The translations under genes were made by a program, and so were the position numbers. A stretch of DNA of 64,000 nt from Pratylenchus scribneri. Lineage: Eukaryota; Nematoda; Chromadorea; Rhabditida; Pratylenchidae. Location of the stretch: the NCBI GenBank assembly GCA_030063045.1, contig JAQSEB010000007.1, forward strand, positions 682,001-746,000. The letters are read 5' to 3'. How positions within the stretch are numbered: the stretch's first letter is position 1; every line of letters begins with the position of its first letter. The notes below the pieces were generated by a model. It made no database searches. It was not told where the DNA came from and worked only from the letters and a program-made list of their open reading frames with translations. Positions 24,834-40,494 of the stretch are shown here, piece by piece.

Positions 24834-25860
24834 CAACAAGAAATTTATTGAGAATGAATTGGATGAAAAAAAGTTGGAAAATGTAGCGGAATGTGATTTG
24901 CGCGAGAGGGAAGGCGAGGCCGAAGACGGGGAAGAAGAAAAAAAGAGGTTGGGTGCGAATTGTTTGAATGGGGATGGATGGGGTGGTTGAATTGTGTGTT
25001 GTTCCCGAATCAAGTGTGCGGCCTTGGGGGAATGGACGTTTCCGGCCAGCTTTTGAATGCGCTCCAATCGCCCAATTGCCCATCCATCCATTCGGCTACT
25101 CTTGTTCTCCTCAATTCCTTGTGTTGGCCAAAAGGATGGGCCGAGGCTTTTCCCGCCTCTCTCTCTCTGCGCACACCGTCCCATTGTTTTGTTTTGTTTT
25201 TTGCCAGCTATTGAATAAGAATTGATGGGTGGACACAACAATCGACGGAGGAGGACACTGCACCAAAGAGAAAGTAGCCAACAGTAGCAGTGGACAATGG
25301 GACATGAAATGAATTGCGCAGGTGGGAGGATAGATTGCATTGCATGAAGGAAAAGCAGACAAGAGGGCAGCTGCAAAGAGGCTATTGGCCACTTCATCAC
25401 GACGATCCACTTTTTGGACATTTTCGCTTTTTTGTTGTCAAAAGAATGAAAAAGTGGGGAGGGGGTGGGAAATGAAAATGGCTGCTAATGCGTGAATAAA
25501 ATAGTTGTTTGAAAGTGAAACATAATTGTTGGGGTATTGATGGTTTATTAGTTGTTTTTTTTTTAATTGAAAGTGGTCACTGGCCAAGTTTGGGACGTTT
25601 CAATGCCATCATTTCAGTATCTGGCTATTCTTTTATTTATAGCTCAACAATCCCGCAAAACGCTAGACCATTTGAATTTGAAAGCCAAAGTTATTTATTC
25701 TTCCGCATTTTGGAAATAGAAAATGCCATGAAAAAATGAGTAAATAAACATCAAATTTTGCAAGAGAGGGATTAATGAGAGAAAAGAGGAATTGGTTTGA
25801 TTTGAGATAAAGACTCGGTTAGATGTATTTTTGTGTTTTTAGGAAAATTAATTCCACTCA
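24834..25860. other. 5' flank of the glutaredoxin gene
   Basis: Overlapping open frames on both strands, none recognisable. GC-richer to about 25400, then AT-rich. It probably contains the promoter. Confidence 0.4.
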
Positions 25861-26753
25861 TTTTCCGGAAAGTTTTAATTCTGATTCTGATTTCTTTCCG
25901 GAAAGTTTTAATTCTGAATTCTGATTTCTTTCCGGAAAGTTTTAATTCTGATTTCTTTCCGGAAAGTTTTAATTCTGATTCTGATTTCTTTCCGGAAAGT
26001 TTTAATTCTGATTTTGATTTCTTTCCGGAAAGTTTTAATTCTGATTCTGATTTCTTTCCGGAAAGTTTTAATTCTGATTCTGATTTCTTTCCGGAAAGTT
26101 TTAATTCTGATTTTGATTTCTTTCCGGAAAGTTTTAATTCTGATTTTGATTTCTTTCCGGAAAGTTTTAATTCTGATTTTGTTCCGGTTGTTCCGGAAAG
26201 TTTTAATTCTGAATTTGTTCCGGTTGGTCCGGAAAGTTTTAATTCTGATTTTGTTCCGGTTGGTCCGGAATGTTTTAATTCTGATTTTGTTCCGGTTGGT
26301 CCGGAAAGTTTTAATTCTGATTTTGTTCCGGTTGGTCCGGAAAGTTTTAATTCTGATTTTGTTCCGGTTGGTCCGGAAAGTTTTAATTCTGATTTTGTTC
26401 CGGTTGGTCCGGAAAGTTTTAATTCTGATTTTGTTCCGGTTGGTCCGGAAAGTTTTAATTCTGATTTTGTTCCGGTTGGTCCGGAAAGTTTTAATTCTGA
26501 TTTTGTTCCGGTTGGTCCGGAAAGTTTTAATTCTGATTTTGTTCCGGTTGGTCCGGAAAGTTTTAATTCTGATTTCTTTCCGGAAAGTTTTAATTCTGAT
26601 TCTGATTTCTTTCCGAAAAGTTTTAATTCTGATTTCTTTCCGGAAAGTTTTAATTCTGATTTCTTTCCTGAAAGTTTTAATTCTGATTTCTTTCCTGAAA
26701 GTTTTAATTCTGATTTCTTTCCTGAAAGTTTTAATTCTGATTTCTTTCCGGAA
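25861..26753 (-). repeat. TTTCCGGAAA minisatellite array 4, inverted, with a 36-bp variant block
   Basis: Same minisatellite but in the opposite orientation to arrays 1-3. From about 26165 to 26560 the units switch to a very uniform 36-bp form built on TTCCGGTTGGTCCGGAAAG plus TTTTAATTCTGATTTTG, about eleven copies. Plain units resume after that, including several with a CCTGAAAG change. The 318-residue open frame is the repeat read through. Confidence 0.95.
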
Positions 26754-27044
26754 ATACGAGATGGAGTTGAGAGTTTGATATCCTTATAGCGGTAAGCAAT
26801 TTTAAAAGGCAGATTCCAAATTAAGCAATTGTATTTGTAAATCCAAATTCTCTTAATATATATATATTTACCTCATTTAAGAGTGAAAAAACATTTTTTG
26901 GAATGGAAAATAAAATGGATGGAATTAAACACAAAAATTTTTTATTCACTTCTCCACCATAATGCGCAAGTATTTTCCCCTAGAAACTAGAATTCTTTCC
27001 CTTTTTATTGTAAATTCGCCTTCAATTCCTCCGTTCCTTCTTCT

Positions 27045-27060
27045 CCCCCCCCCCCCCCCC
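27045..27060 (+). repeat. C homopolymer, 16 bases
   Basis: An uninterrupted run of C between TTCT and TTTTCC. Its length may be affected by sequencing slippage. Confidence 0.95.
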
Positions 27061-29987
27061 TTTTCCTTTTTGTTCTTCAACTTCTTTTGGCCAATTGATA
27101 ATTGTCCTCCTATTCGGCATTGAGGAATGCCATGTCTTACTGACTGACTGAGGAGTGAAGCCGCTATCTTCCTCATCACCAGCTGAGCCGGAAACGCACT
27201 CTCATGTCTCTGAACTGTCCCCGAGAAAGTGTGAAAAGGGACAAATGTAGGGTAAAGAGGGTGCCGATTAATGCAGTTGCCGCCGCTGTCGTCTTTTCGG
27301 CTCGGCCCAATGATGTCCCAGTGTCACGGGAATATAAGAAGGGGGGAATTAATTGCGATGAAAGGGCTGTAAGGAGGATATGTATTAAGAGCACAAATGC
27401 CAACGCGGGTAAGGGGAAGACCACCATCGGCATCCAATCCAATGTCCAATCCATTACCATCCATCCAGCTTCATCCCCTCTAATTCCACTCACATTGCCT
27501 TCGCGCAAATTCTTTCAAAATTCACACAAATTTGTTAATATTCCCACTTTTCCTTTCCTTCCATGCCCTTTCCCCTCTTGAGATGAACTTTTTACCCCAC
27601 AAATAATTTTTCATTGCCTAATCAATTTTTGCCCTTATGATTGTTGATAGCCATCATCAATCTCCACAAAAATTTGCCCCCTTCAACGTTTTTGCGTCTT
27701 TGGTTGATATATTTTTCAAGGCCAATTGCTGTGCCCTTCCCTCCATAACATAACCCAAAAACAGTTGTTGCCATTCTCGCAAGGCCAAAGGGGAAGAACA
27801 AAAATTTTCGGTTGGTTGGTCTCCGTTATCAGCCAGCCAAAAAAGAAAGGGCGGACAGAGAATGGCCTTTTTGCCTTTGGGCCCATCTCGGTGTTCCCCA
27901 TTTCGATTCCCTTCATATTCTCGCCCATCGTTTTCTGGACAGCCTCCCGTGAAAGTATGGTGTGGGGCAACCGGAGGGGCCTTGTCGACTCTTCCTCCTC
28001 TGCTTTTGAGATGAAAGGTGGTTGGCCATGGGACCACGGTGGATGGATGGGGAGGCGTTGGGGCCACAAAATGGCATTGACGTAAACGGCAATGGGGAAG
28101 AAGCCGCGAAACTTTTTAGCCGAAGGAAGAAGCAGAGAAACGGCGAAATGGACAATTTTTGAGAGGCAGGGAGAATACGTGGACTGACTGAGGCGTATTC
28201 CCTTCCAATGTTGATGGACTTTTCCCCCAACCAAGCATTCTCGGCTCCCGGGGAATCTCGCCTCTCTTTTGCCATCTCCCCGTAGGCCAGGCAACCGTCG
28301 GTCCTTCCTCATCGGCTGCCCTCACCCAATTCCATCGGTTTCTTTTCCCAATTTTTTTCTCTCTATTCTCCGTTTTACGTCGATTCCTCCTTCCAGCCTT
28401 GGCCATAATCCTTCCTTCCAGCTGTCCCCCATTCACAAATTTCTCTGGCCCCAGCCAACACACGCGGTCTTCGTTCCCATTTTTCAGTCTTTTTTGCGTG
28501 CGCCAACATGGCCTCCTTCCATCCATGTCCATTTCCATTCCGCCGTTGATAATCGGTGGCCAAAAACGGAGAAGGGCGCCAAATGCTCCGCCTCCCTTCC
28601 TTTCCCTTTCCATTTGCACCATTCTCGTCCCGTCCATGCCAAATTGGGCTGCCCGTGGGCGCTCCAAATAGACTAAAAGCAACCAGCCGACCCTGTCAAT
28701 TCCATTCCCATTCGGCCTTCCTTTTTCTTTCTTTTTCCATTCCGCCTATTCCTTTTTTTTGCTTACATGTTTCGGTGGCACATTTGGCCATAGTCCCCTC
28801 CTCGCCTTCCTTTTTTGTTGCCCTCCCCCCATTCAAAGCATTGGCATTCTTTCTTTGTTTGCCCTTATGTTTTTTGTGGCTTTTCAACCGCGCCTTGGCA
28901 ACTCCTTTGCCCCCTCCTTTTTATTCCACCCATTCCCATTTGAATTTGTCGGCATTTTACCCATTCATTTCCAAACTCTGATTTTCGTCGAATTTTTAGC
29001 ATTCAAATTTTTGTATTTTTGCTCCATAAATGGCTCAAAATGATGTCGCGCGAATTCCATTCTTGCCACCCCTTTTGTTTGCTAAATTAGCCTGGGAAAA
29101 TGTGCCGTCAAATTTTCCCATCTTCCATTCCACCCTTCCCATTATTCCCTTTCAAAAAACCTTTGAATTCATTTTTAATTTTTCCCCTCTTTTTGATCGA
29201 AATGGCCATTCCTTTTCCTTCCATTCCACTTTTTTCAATTTCCATCCACCATTTTTCGCGCGTGACCCATCTCGCCTCCTCGGGGCGCCTTCATCGCTGC
29301 GCGATCTTCGTCCCCTCCTCCATATTGCGGGTCAAGTGGCCCTTCTTTTTTTACCCCTTCTCGGAACGGTACCCAAAAATGGGCGTCGAGAACCCAAAAA
29401 TGGATGTGATGAACAGAAGAAACTCCAAAACCGGGTGAAACCGTGAGCACTGAGCATTTCCCCTTGGGGGAAAGGCAGTGGCGATAAAATGGCAAAACCG
29501 CAGGCAAATAAACTTGAATTAATACTATTGAGCCCGCAAAAAATGTGTGAAGGGAAAGTGCGATTGGAAAATTATGGGGAGATCGAATGGAATTTGACAG
29601 AGGATGGATGGAGAGAAGAAAACGATATGGGAGAATAAACAATGTGCAGGAAAAATGGGGACAGCCGACGATCTCGCATAACAATCGTCAGCCGATTATA
29701 TGAACAATAATATATTCAATTCCTTTTCCCCTTCCATCATTCCAATGCCCATTAGAATGTTTTTATGGCCAATATTTATTATATCGGTGGAAAGTGCGAA
29801 TGTTGTTTTGTAATAAAAAATATTTATGTGAATGTAATTAGGCCAAGTGCAATCAAGATTAGAGCCAACACCCAGTGGCTGGCTGTTTTTTCCTTTTCCA
29901 AACATAGCTATATCCAGACAATTAATATTCAAAAAGCATTGCAAATTGTGGCCATATTTTGGTGCGAAATAGGCAATTGAGTACCCA

Positions 29988-30330
29988 TGATTGAATACCT
30001 TGATCCTTGACCATTCTTTTGGTCATATCTCAACAAGGAAGCAACCAATTTTGGAAGGCGATATGCCATTTTGAAGCCCTAAATATTCTCTAAAAAGTGG
30101 CCTCCTTTTTTAAAAACTACAAATAATTTATGAAATTAAGCGGCTATTCTTTAAAAAATTCGGATTTATTATTTACAAATATGTATAACTTTTTTGCAAA
30201 AGTAAATTCACAAAAGTATTATAGCCACTTTGTAGAGGAGACTTTGGGCTTTAAAATAGTATATCACTTTCCCAGATTGGCTAATACCTCTTTGAGATAT
30301 GTGCCAAAAACTTATGATGATATTCAATCG
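29988..30330. mobile_element. Foldback MITE-like element, copy B
   Basis: A diverged copy of the element at 2383-2743. The left end has TGATTGAATACC, CTTTTGGTCATATCTCAACA and GGAAGGCGATATGCCATTTT. The complement of the right end has CGATTGAATATCATCATAAG, TTTTTGGCACATATCTCAAA and GGGAAAGTGATATACTATTT. The inverted ends and the central AT-rich part align with copy A, with many substitutions. Confidence 0.7.
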
Positions 30331-32703
30331 GCGGTGCTGAATTGCCTTCTAGGCATTACCCCTTTCAAAGATAGGCAGGCAGAATTGCATCAAATCCAGA
30401 CAAAAAAATTACATTGACAATTAAAGTGGCCATAATTTGGTGGCATTAATTTTAATTCCTGTATAATTATGGATGGGAATTCGACTAATTCCCTCGCTTG
30501 GTTACTCCCTCCTCTTGAATCCGTTGAATGTTGACATTGGAATTGGAGCAACCAACAAAAAATGATCCACTTGAATATATTGGCCTCCCTTGTAAAAGTT
30601 GTCCCCGATCAATCCCCCTTCTATATTTTGGCCTTTCTTTCATAAGTTGAATCGATCAATCCCACATCGGCTGGTCCTTCTCCTCCTCTTCCACAATTCT
30701 CATTCCCGCTCTCGACCCCCCGCTTTTTCCCTGTGCACATCAACCAGTCACGGCCCGGTTCCCCCTTCAATTCCCGGCCCGCTATTTGCCTTCTTTTTCC
30801 CGACCAGCACAATGAGCCGAAGAATGGTCCGCCATCGGGGAAACCGGCTGGCCAGCCGGGGCCCATCTCCCCAATCCAATAGCTTTACTCCGGGTGCACT
30901 GCTCGCTCTTGGGCTCAGACCTGCGCATTCTCAATTCCATGCAGTCCTGTTGAGGGGCCAAGGCCCACAGTCAAAAAGAAGGCTTCAATGCTGGCCACAA
31001 GCAGCTGCACGGCTATGGGGAACTGAATGAATGGAGGAATAAAGAGAGAGAAAGGCGGAAGGGCGAGAATTGATGTATGAAGCAGGCTTTTTGGCCAGCA
31101 AGCTCACACAAAATTGTTGAGCTTGGGGCAGTTGTACAGTCGACGGGCTAGGCCCCCGGCCCCCCACACATCAGTCAATGAATGAATGCTTATTTTTCCT
31201 TCTTCACATTATTATTAGCTTTTGGGCCATCAAAAGCATAGCAGGAACCCGGCCACCGCCTTTTTTTATTTATCCTGGTGTGCAGCACATCAATGACGAC
31301 TGTCCAAACAATGTTTTGGCCCATCAAATTCATGGGAAGGCGGTTTAGGAAGAAAAACACCCCTCCCTCTCCCCATTCTTTCGGTCCTTCCTCGACTCCA
31401 TTGAACGCTTTTTCTCTCCCGATATTCATTATTTAATGGGGCTTATCATTTTTATTTGGGGAATTGTTTGGCCATTTTTACTTGATTCCCACTTCATTGA
31501 TAATGAACGATTAATAAAAATTTCCAATGAAAAATGAAGAAAATTAATGATCAAAATGCTCATTTTTATTTTATTACAATTTTCGGAATACAAAAATTCG
31601 ATAAACATTTGCCAAATTTACAAATAATTGAGTAAAACTTTTTTTTTTTTCCTTTAAGGAGAAATGAGAGATTCGAAAGGGATATTCATTGAAATTTAAA
31701 TAATTTAAAATATTTGGCATTTTGTTTTAATTAAAAAATAGATGACAGAAGAACCCACTTATAATTTTTTCATTTTTTCAACGTTTTTTAAGTTTTTAAC
31801 TTTTTGTCAGCACATTGCGCATCTTTATTACTGGCAAAATTATTCAAAAAAGCCTACAAAATTTTTGCTAATTTGACCTTGAATTTTATTGGCCTCGGCC
31901 AAAAAATCACAATAAATTCCGCCACCCATTCATGACCCTGGTTTTCACGTTCCTTTATGCAATCCATTAATCATATCTTTGCCACACGCCATCCATCCTC
32001 CTGTTTCGCCCAACAACCACCACACCCGCCGGCGATGATGCCCCGCCCAGCAGCAGAACCCCTCCCCAGTCCCGGCCTTTCGCCCCGTCCCGCTTATTTT
32101 CACACTTCTCCCTTTTTCGTCCCCAACCACCGCAAAAGAAATAGATCGATGTAAGGTGGGTGGATGAATGCGTGAATTGCCACCAGCAAAATACCATGGA
32201 GGGAGAATGTTTGGCGAAAATAATATTCTGTTGCGCGGATTGAATAGCAAACACAGCGGCCTCAGGCCATTTCCTCTGCGGTCAACCCCATAATAATTAA
32301 TTAGTGAATTAAAATCAAAGATTATCCATGTTTTTCTCTGTTTAATTTCATCCATTGGCCTCTTCGCAGAATATTTTTTGCCTCTGAATGAAAATTTTGG
32401 CTCCCCGTTTGAACTTTGCCCTTTTGTCTTTTTACCGCACCGATCAGCCGACCATTTCCCTTCCTCGGTTTCCTTTTCCTCCTTTTTTACGTCAAATCGA
32501 TTTTTTGTCGGTTTCCCATTTCTGCCACTTTCCAAACTTTACGTGATTCCGAAAAGTTTTTTTACGTTTCAAATAATCTTTTTCAAATTTCATTAATTGA
32601 CAATTTTTACAGCCTAAATAGCCATCAAATTGCCAAATATAAAAATTCCGCCACCACCTGTCCCGAATCAACAATTTGCTGAAGAGGAGGACTAAAAATC
32701 AGC

Positions 32704-32843
32704 ATTTTTGCTTGAGGTGGCACACAAATTCAGTCGGCACACCGCACACAATTGTCACCAGGAATCCGCCGAAATTGAGCAACCAGAGCCTCAACCCGCG
32801 GCCCAGTTCCCCGCCAATATCATCCCCAATACGCATCAATCGC
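32704..32843 (+). other. Probable additional upstream MEF2 exon
   Basis: An open stretch preceded by an AATCAG acceptor-like site and ending at CGC|GTAAGT. Translated in the phase that splices into the exon at 33055, it reads HKFSRHTAHNCHQESAEIEQ followed by a Pro/Gln/Ala-rich run and joins as Leu-HPLFPHQQ. No ATG is visible in it, so a further upstream start would be needed. It could also be untranslated leader. Confidence 0.45.
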
Positions 32844-32887
32844 GTAAGTCGAAATTGAATTTAAATTCAAAACAAATCTGAGGTAAC

Positions 32888-33030
32888 ACTAGGCATCATG
32901 CGGGTCAGGTTTTTGTCTAAAAATGTACATAAAAAATATACGAGTCTCAGAGCGGATTTGAACCCGAGACCTAAATTTTGCAAAAGTTAAGGTCCCTTTC
33001 ATTTGGGTAGAAATTTTCAAAATTTTTTTT
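32888..33030 (-). repeat. tRNA-headed SINE-like element upstream of the MEF2 MADS exon
   Basis: The complement shows CCTTAACTTTTGCAAAATTT, AGGTCTCGGGTTCAAATCCG and a tail with TATTTTTTATGTACATTTT. The layout is the same as the other family members, and it lies in the intron between the proposed upstream exon and exon 33055. Confidence 0.65.
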
Positions 33031-33054
33031 TAATCTTTATTATGAATTTTACAG

Positions 33055-36905
<3,851 letters not shown>

Positions 36906-37705
36906 TGATGATTTGTTTGTTGGTGACCAATTCGAATGGAATGAGCGCAATTGGCCAATCCACCCCACAAAATCCTCGGACCTCTCAAATCCACTCCATT
37001 CTACTCCACCAAATGAATTCGAGTTATTCAACGTGATACTCTTCCCCGAGTGCACAAAAACCAAAAAAAAAAGAAATGATGTTTAAAATTTTAATTAATT
37101 AATGAACTATCCTCCCTCTCTACCCTTCCCTCATTATTGTATCTTAGAAATCACACTCATTCATTGTCAATCAGCCCGTTGCTTCGCCATTCATCATTAT
37201 TGTCTCCCACCATTTATATTTTTCTTCTGGCATCGGATGATGTGATTTATCCCTCTGAAAATATATTTATTCTTTTTGATAATGTTTATGAATTTACGGT
37301 ACGCCTCTGCTTTCTTTCGCCCTGTCCCCCTTCTTTTTTATAGTCAATTAATTCACCAAATCACATCCTCCAAATTTTTCAATTGCTTTTTTTGTATGTT
37401 TATATTATATCTTTTAATGCAGAAAAATAAATAAATTAGAGAATCCCGCTGAATAACTATGCTATTTTGACAATATTTTTTAATAATTGGGAGGTGATAA
37501 TGCCCTAATTTTGTGGCAATATATCCGGATCCAGATATGCTCTAATTAGTTTAAAGTTTGTAAGGAGTAATTAGAAAGGAGAATTCATTTGTTTTCTGAA
37601 TTATTAATTATGATTCCTGTTATTTAATCAGTCATTTCAGTATTCTAAAAATCAATGGGAACGGTCCTTATTATATATTTAATACTTTGAAGCAGAAGTT
37701 GCCAA
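36906..37705. other. MEF2 3' flank
   Basis: Noncoding, AT-rich. AATAAATAAAT near 37426 is a candidate MEF2 polyadenylation signal. Confidence 0.5.
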
Positions 37706-37800
37706 TAACATGTTTAGCGCAGTCGGTAGCGTCTGGCGTTTGATCTTTTTTGCCAAAGTTCGATTCCGCTCTGAGGCAAATGTTTTTTTACTCTCTTAGA
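37706..37800 (+). repeat. tRNA-like element 3' of MEF2
   Basis: GTTTAGCGCAGTCGGTAGCG, then CAAAGTTCGATTCCGCTCTG, then AGGCAAATGTTTTTTTACTC. The 3' part matches the body of the intronic SINE-like family. Confidence 0.6.
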
Positions 37801-37925
37801 AATTAATTTCAAGTGTTCGGTCATGACTTAATCGATTCAGAATGGTCGACTTAGTATAGAAATTTTTAATTTCAAAAATATTCCAATAATGGGAACGAAA
37901 ATATGACCAATGATTCTTTCAAAGC

Positions 37926-38836
37926 CTATGAAAATTTTAAAAATTCATAACAAAAAAATGATAAGAGATCCGTCCTTGAAATTTTTTAATTTTTTAGATT
38001 ATTTTAGTAATATTTTATCAAAAATTTTCAGACCTCTCCCTTGCTCAGATTTTGAAAAATTAATTTTTGAAATTTTCCCTTTTATTTGTATTTTTCAAAA
38101 ATTTTAAAAATTCATAACTAAAAAACGGCTGAACATTTAGGCCTAATTTTTTGATATATTATAGTTTATTATTATTAATATTTTATCAAAAATTTTGAGA
38201 CCGAAAACTCAGGCCGATTTTGAAAAATTAATTTTTGAAATTTTCCCTTTTATTTGTATTTTTCAAAAATTTTAAAAATTCATAACTAAAAAACGGCTGA
38301 ACATTTAGGCCTAATTTTTTGATATATTATAGTTTATTATTATTAATATTTTATCAAAAATTTTGAGACCGAAAACTCAGGCCGATTTTGAAAAATTAAT
38401 TTTTGAAATTTTCCCTTTATTTGTATTTTTCAAAAATTTTATAAAAATTCATAACTAAAAAACGGCTGAACATTTAGGCCTAATTTTTTGATATATTATA
38501 GTTTATTATTATTAATATTTTATCAAAAATTTTGAGACCGAAAACTCAGGCCGATTTTGAAAAATTAATTTTTGATTTTTCCCTTTATTTGTATTTTTCA
38601 AAAATTTTTAAAAATTCATAACTAAAAAACGGCTGAACATTTAGGCCTAATTTTTTGATATATTATAGTTTATTATTATTAATATTTTATCAAAAATTTT
38701 GAGACCGAAAACTCAGGCCGATTTTGAAAAATTAATTTTTGAAATTTTCCCTTTTATTTGTATTTTTCAAAATTTTTAAAAATTCATAACTAAAAAACGG
38801 CTGAACATTTAGGCCTAATTTTTTGATATATTATAG
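37926..38836 (+). repeat. Satellite with a ~168-bp unit, about five copies
   Basis: The marker ACGGCTGAACATTTAGGCC starts at 38125, 38293, 38462, 38629 and 38797, a period of 167-169 bp. Each unit has GATATATTATAGTTTATTAT, ATTTTGAGACCGAAAACTCA and TTTGTATTTTTCAAAA. The first, diverged copy lies before 38066. The array runs directly into the pentanucleotide microsatellite. Confidence 0.95.
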
Positions 38837-40494
38837 AGATTATAATAGGATATAATATAAATAATAGAATAGAATATAAATATAAATAGAATAGAATATA
38901 ACATAAACAGAATAGAATAGTGAATAGTAAATAGAATAGAATACAATATAAATAGAATAGAATATAAATAGCATAAACTATAAATAGAATAGAATATACA
39001 TATAACATAAATAAAATAGAATATAACATAAATAGAATAGAATATAATTAGTATAGAAATATAATATAATAGAATAATTAATAGTAAATAGAATAGAATA
39101 TAATATAAATAGAATAGAATATTAAATAGAATAGAATATAATTAGTATAGAAATAGAATAGAATAGTGAATAGTAAATAGAATAGAATATAAATAGAATT
39201 GAATAGAATATAAATAGAAAAGAATATAAATAGCATAAACTATAAATAGAATAGAATAGAATATAAATAGAATAGAATATAAATAGCATAAACTATAAAT
39301 AGAATAGAATATACATATAACATAAATAAAATAGAATATAACATAAATAGAATAGAATATAATTAGTATAGAAATATAATATAATAGAATAGTGAATAGT
39401 AAATAGAATAGAATATAAAAGAATAGAATATACATAGTATAGAATAGAATATAAATACTATGGAAATATAATAGAATAGAATAGTGAATAGAAATAGAAT
39501 AGAATAGAATATAAATAGAATAGACTATAAATAGATTATAATAGAATAGGATATAATATACATAGAATAGAATATAAATAGAATAGAATATAAATAGAAT
39601 ATGAATATAATAGAATATAAATAGAATAGAATATAATAGAATATAAATACAATATAAATACAATATAAATAAAATAGAATAGAATATTACAATATAAATA
39701 AAATAGAATAGAATATAACATAAATAGAATACAATAGAATATAAATAGAATAGAATATAACATAAATAGAATACAATAGAATATAAATAGAATAGAATAT
39801 AACATAAATAGAATAGATAGAAATAGAATAGAATTGTGAATAGAAATAGAATAGAATATAAATAGAATAGACTATAAATAGATTATAATAGAATAGGATA
39901 TAATATAAATAGAATAGAATAGAATATAAATAGAATAGAATATAATAGAATATAAATACAATATAAATAAAATAGAATAGAATATTACAATATAAATAAA
40001 ATAGAATAGAATATAACATAAATAGAATACAATAGAATATAAATAGAATAGAATATAACATAAATAGAATACAATAGAATATAAATAGAATAGAATATAA
40101 CATAAATAGAATAGATAGAAATAGAATAGAATTGTGAATAGAAATAGAATAGAATATAAATAGAATAGACTATAAATAGAATAGAATAGAATAGGATATA
40201 ATATAAATAGAATAGAATATAAATAGAATAGACTATAAATAGATTATAATAGAATAGGATATAATATAAATAGAATAGAATAGAAATAGAATAGAATAGA
40301 CTATAAATAGAATAGAATAGACTATAAATAGAATAGAATATAATATAAATACAATATAAATAAAATAGAATAGAATATAACATAAATAGAATAGAATATA
40401 AATAGAATAGAATATAACATAAATAGAATAGAATAGAATATAAATAGAATAGAATATAACACCAATAAGAATAGAATATAAATATAAATAGAAT
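38837..40494 (+). repeat. AT-rich (ATAGA/ATATAA) pentanucleotide-type microsatellite
   Basis: About 1.65 kb of interspersed AATAG, AATAT and ACATAAATAG units. Larger segments recur, for example the stretches 39640-39800 and 39955-40105 are near copies of each other. The same sequence resumes at 42104 after the inserted element. Long ORFs rich in Tyr/Ile/Leu/Phe on the minus strand are repeat read-through. Confidence 0.95.

Larger units (their letters stand above)
26754..32700. other. Six-kilobase region without a confident gene
   Basis: It contains a 16-C homopolymer (27045-27060), a foldback element (29988-30330), and pyrimidine-rich DNA from about 27600 to 29500. On the minus strand a hydrophobic open frame (27176-27508, with MVVFPLPALAFVLLIHILL) is present. 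Next to it is a possible small exon ending at a GTAAGA donor near 27140. I could not join these into a gene. On the plus strand, 31957-32154 opens with an ATG and ends at a GTAAGG donor-like site, and could be an upstream MEF2 exon. Confidence 0.4.

Noticed and set aside
25833..26789. 318-residue ORF rich in ESFNSDFVPVGP
   Set aside because: Repeat read-through of array 4; it stays open only because the 36-bp unit is a multiple of three.
27657..29700. Several 100-200 residue ORFs on both strands
   Set aside because: Overlapping in all frames, no recognisable domain, no consistent splice sites; explained by locally raised GC content and few stop codons.
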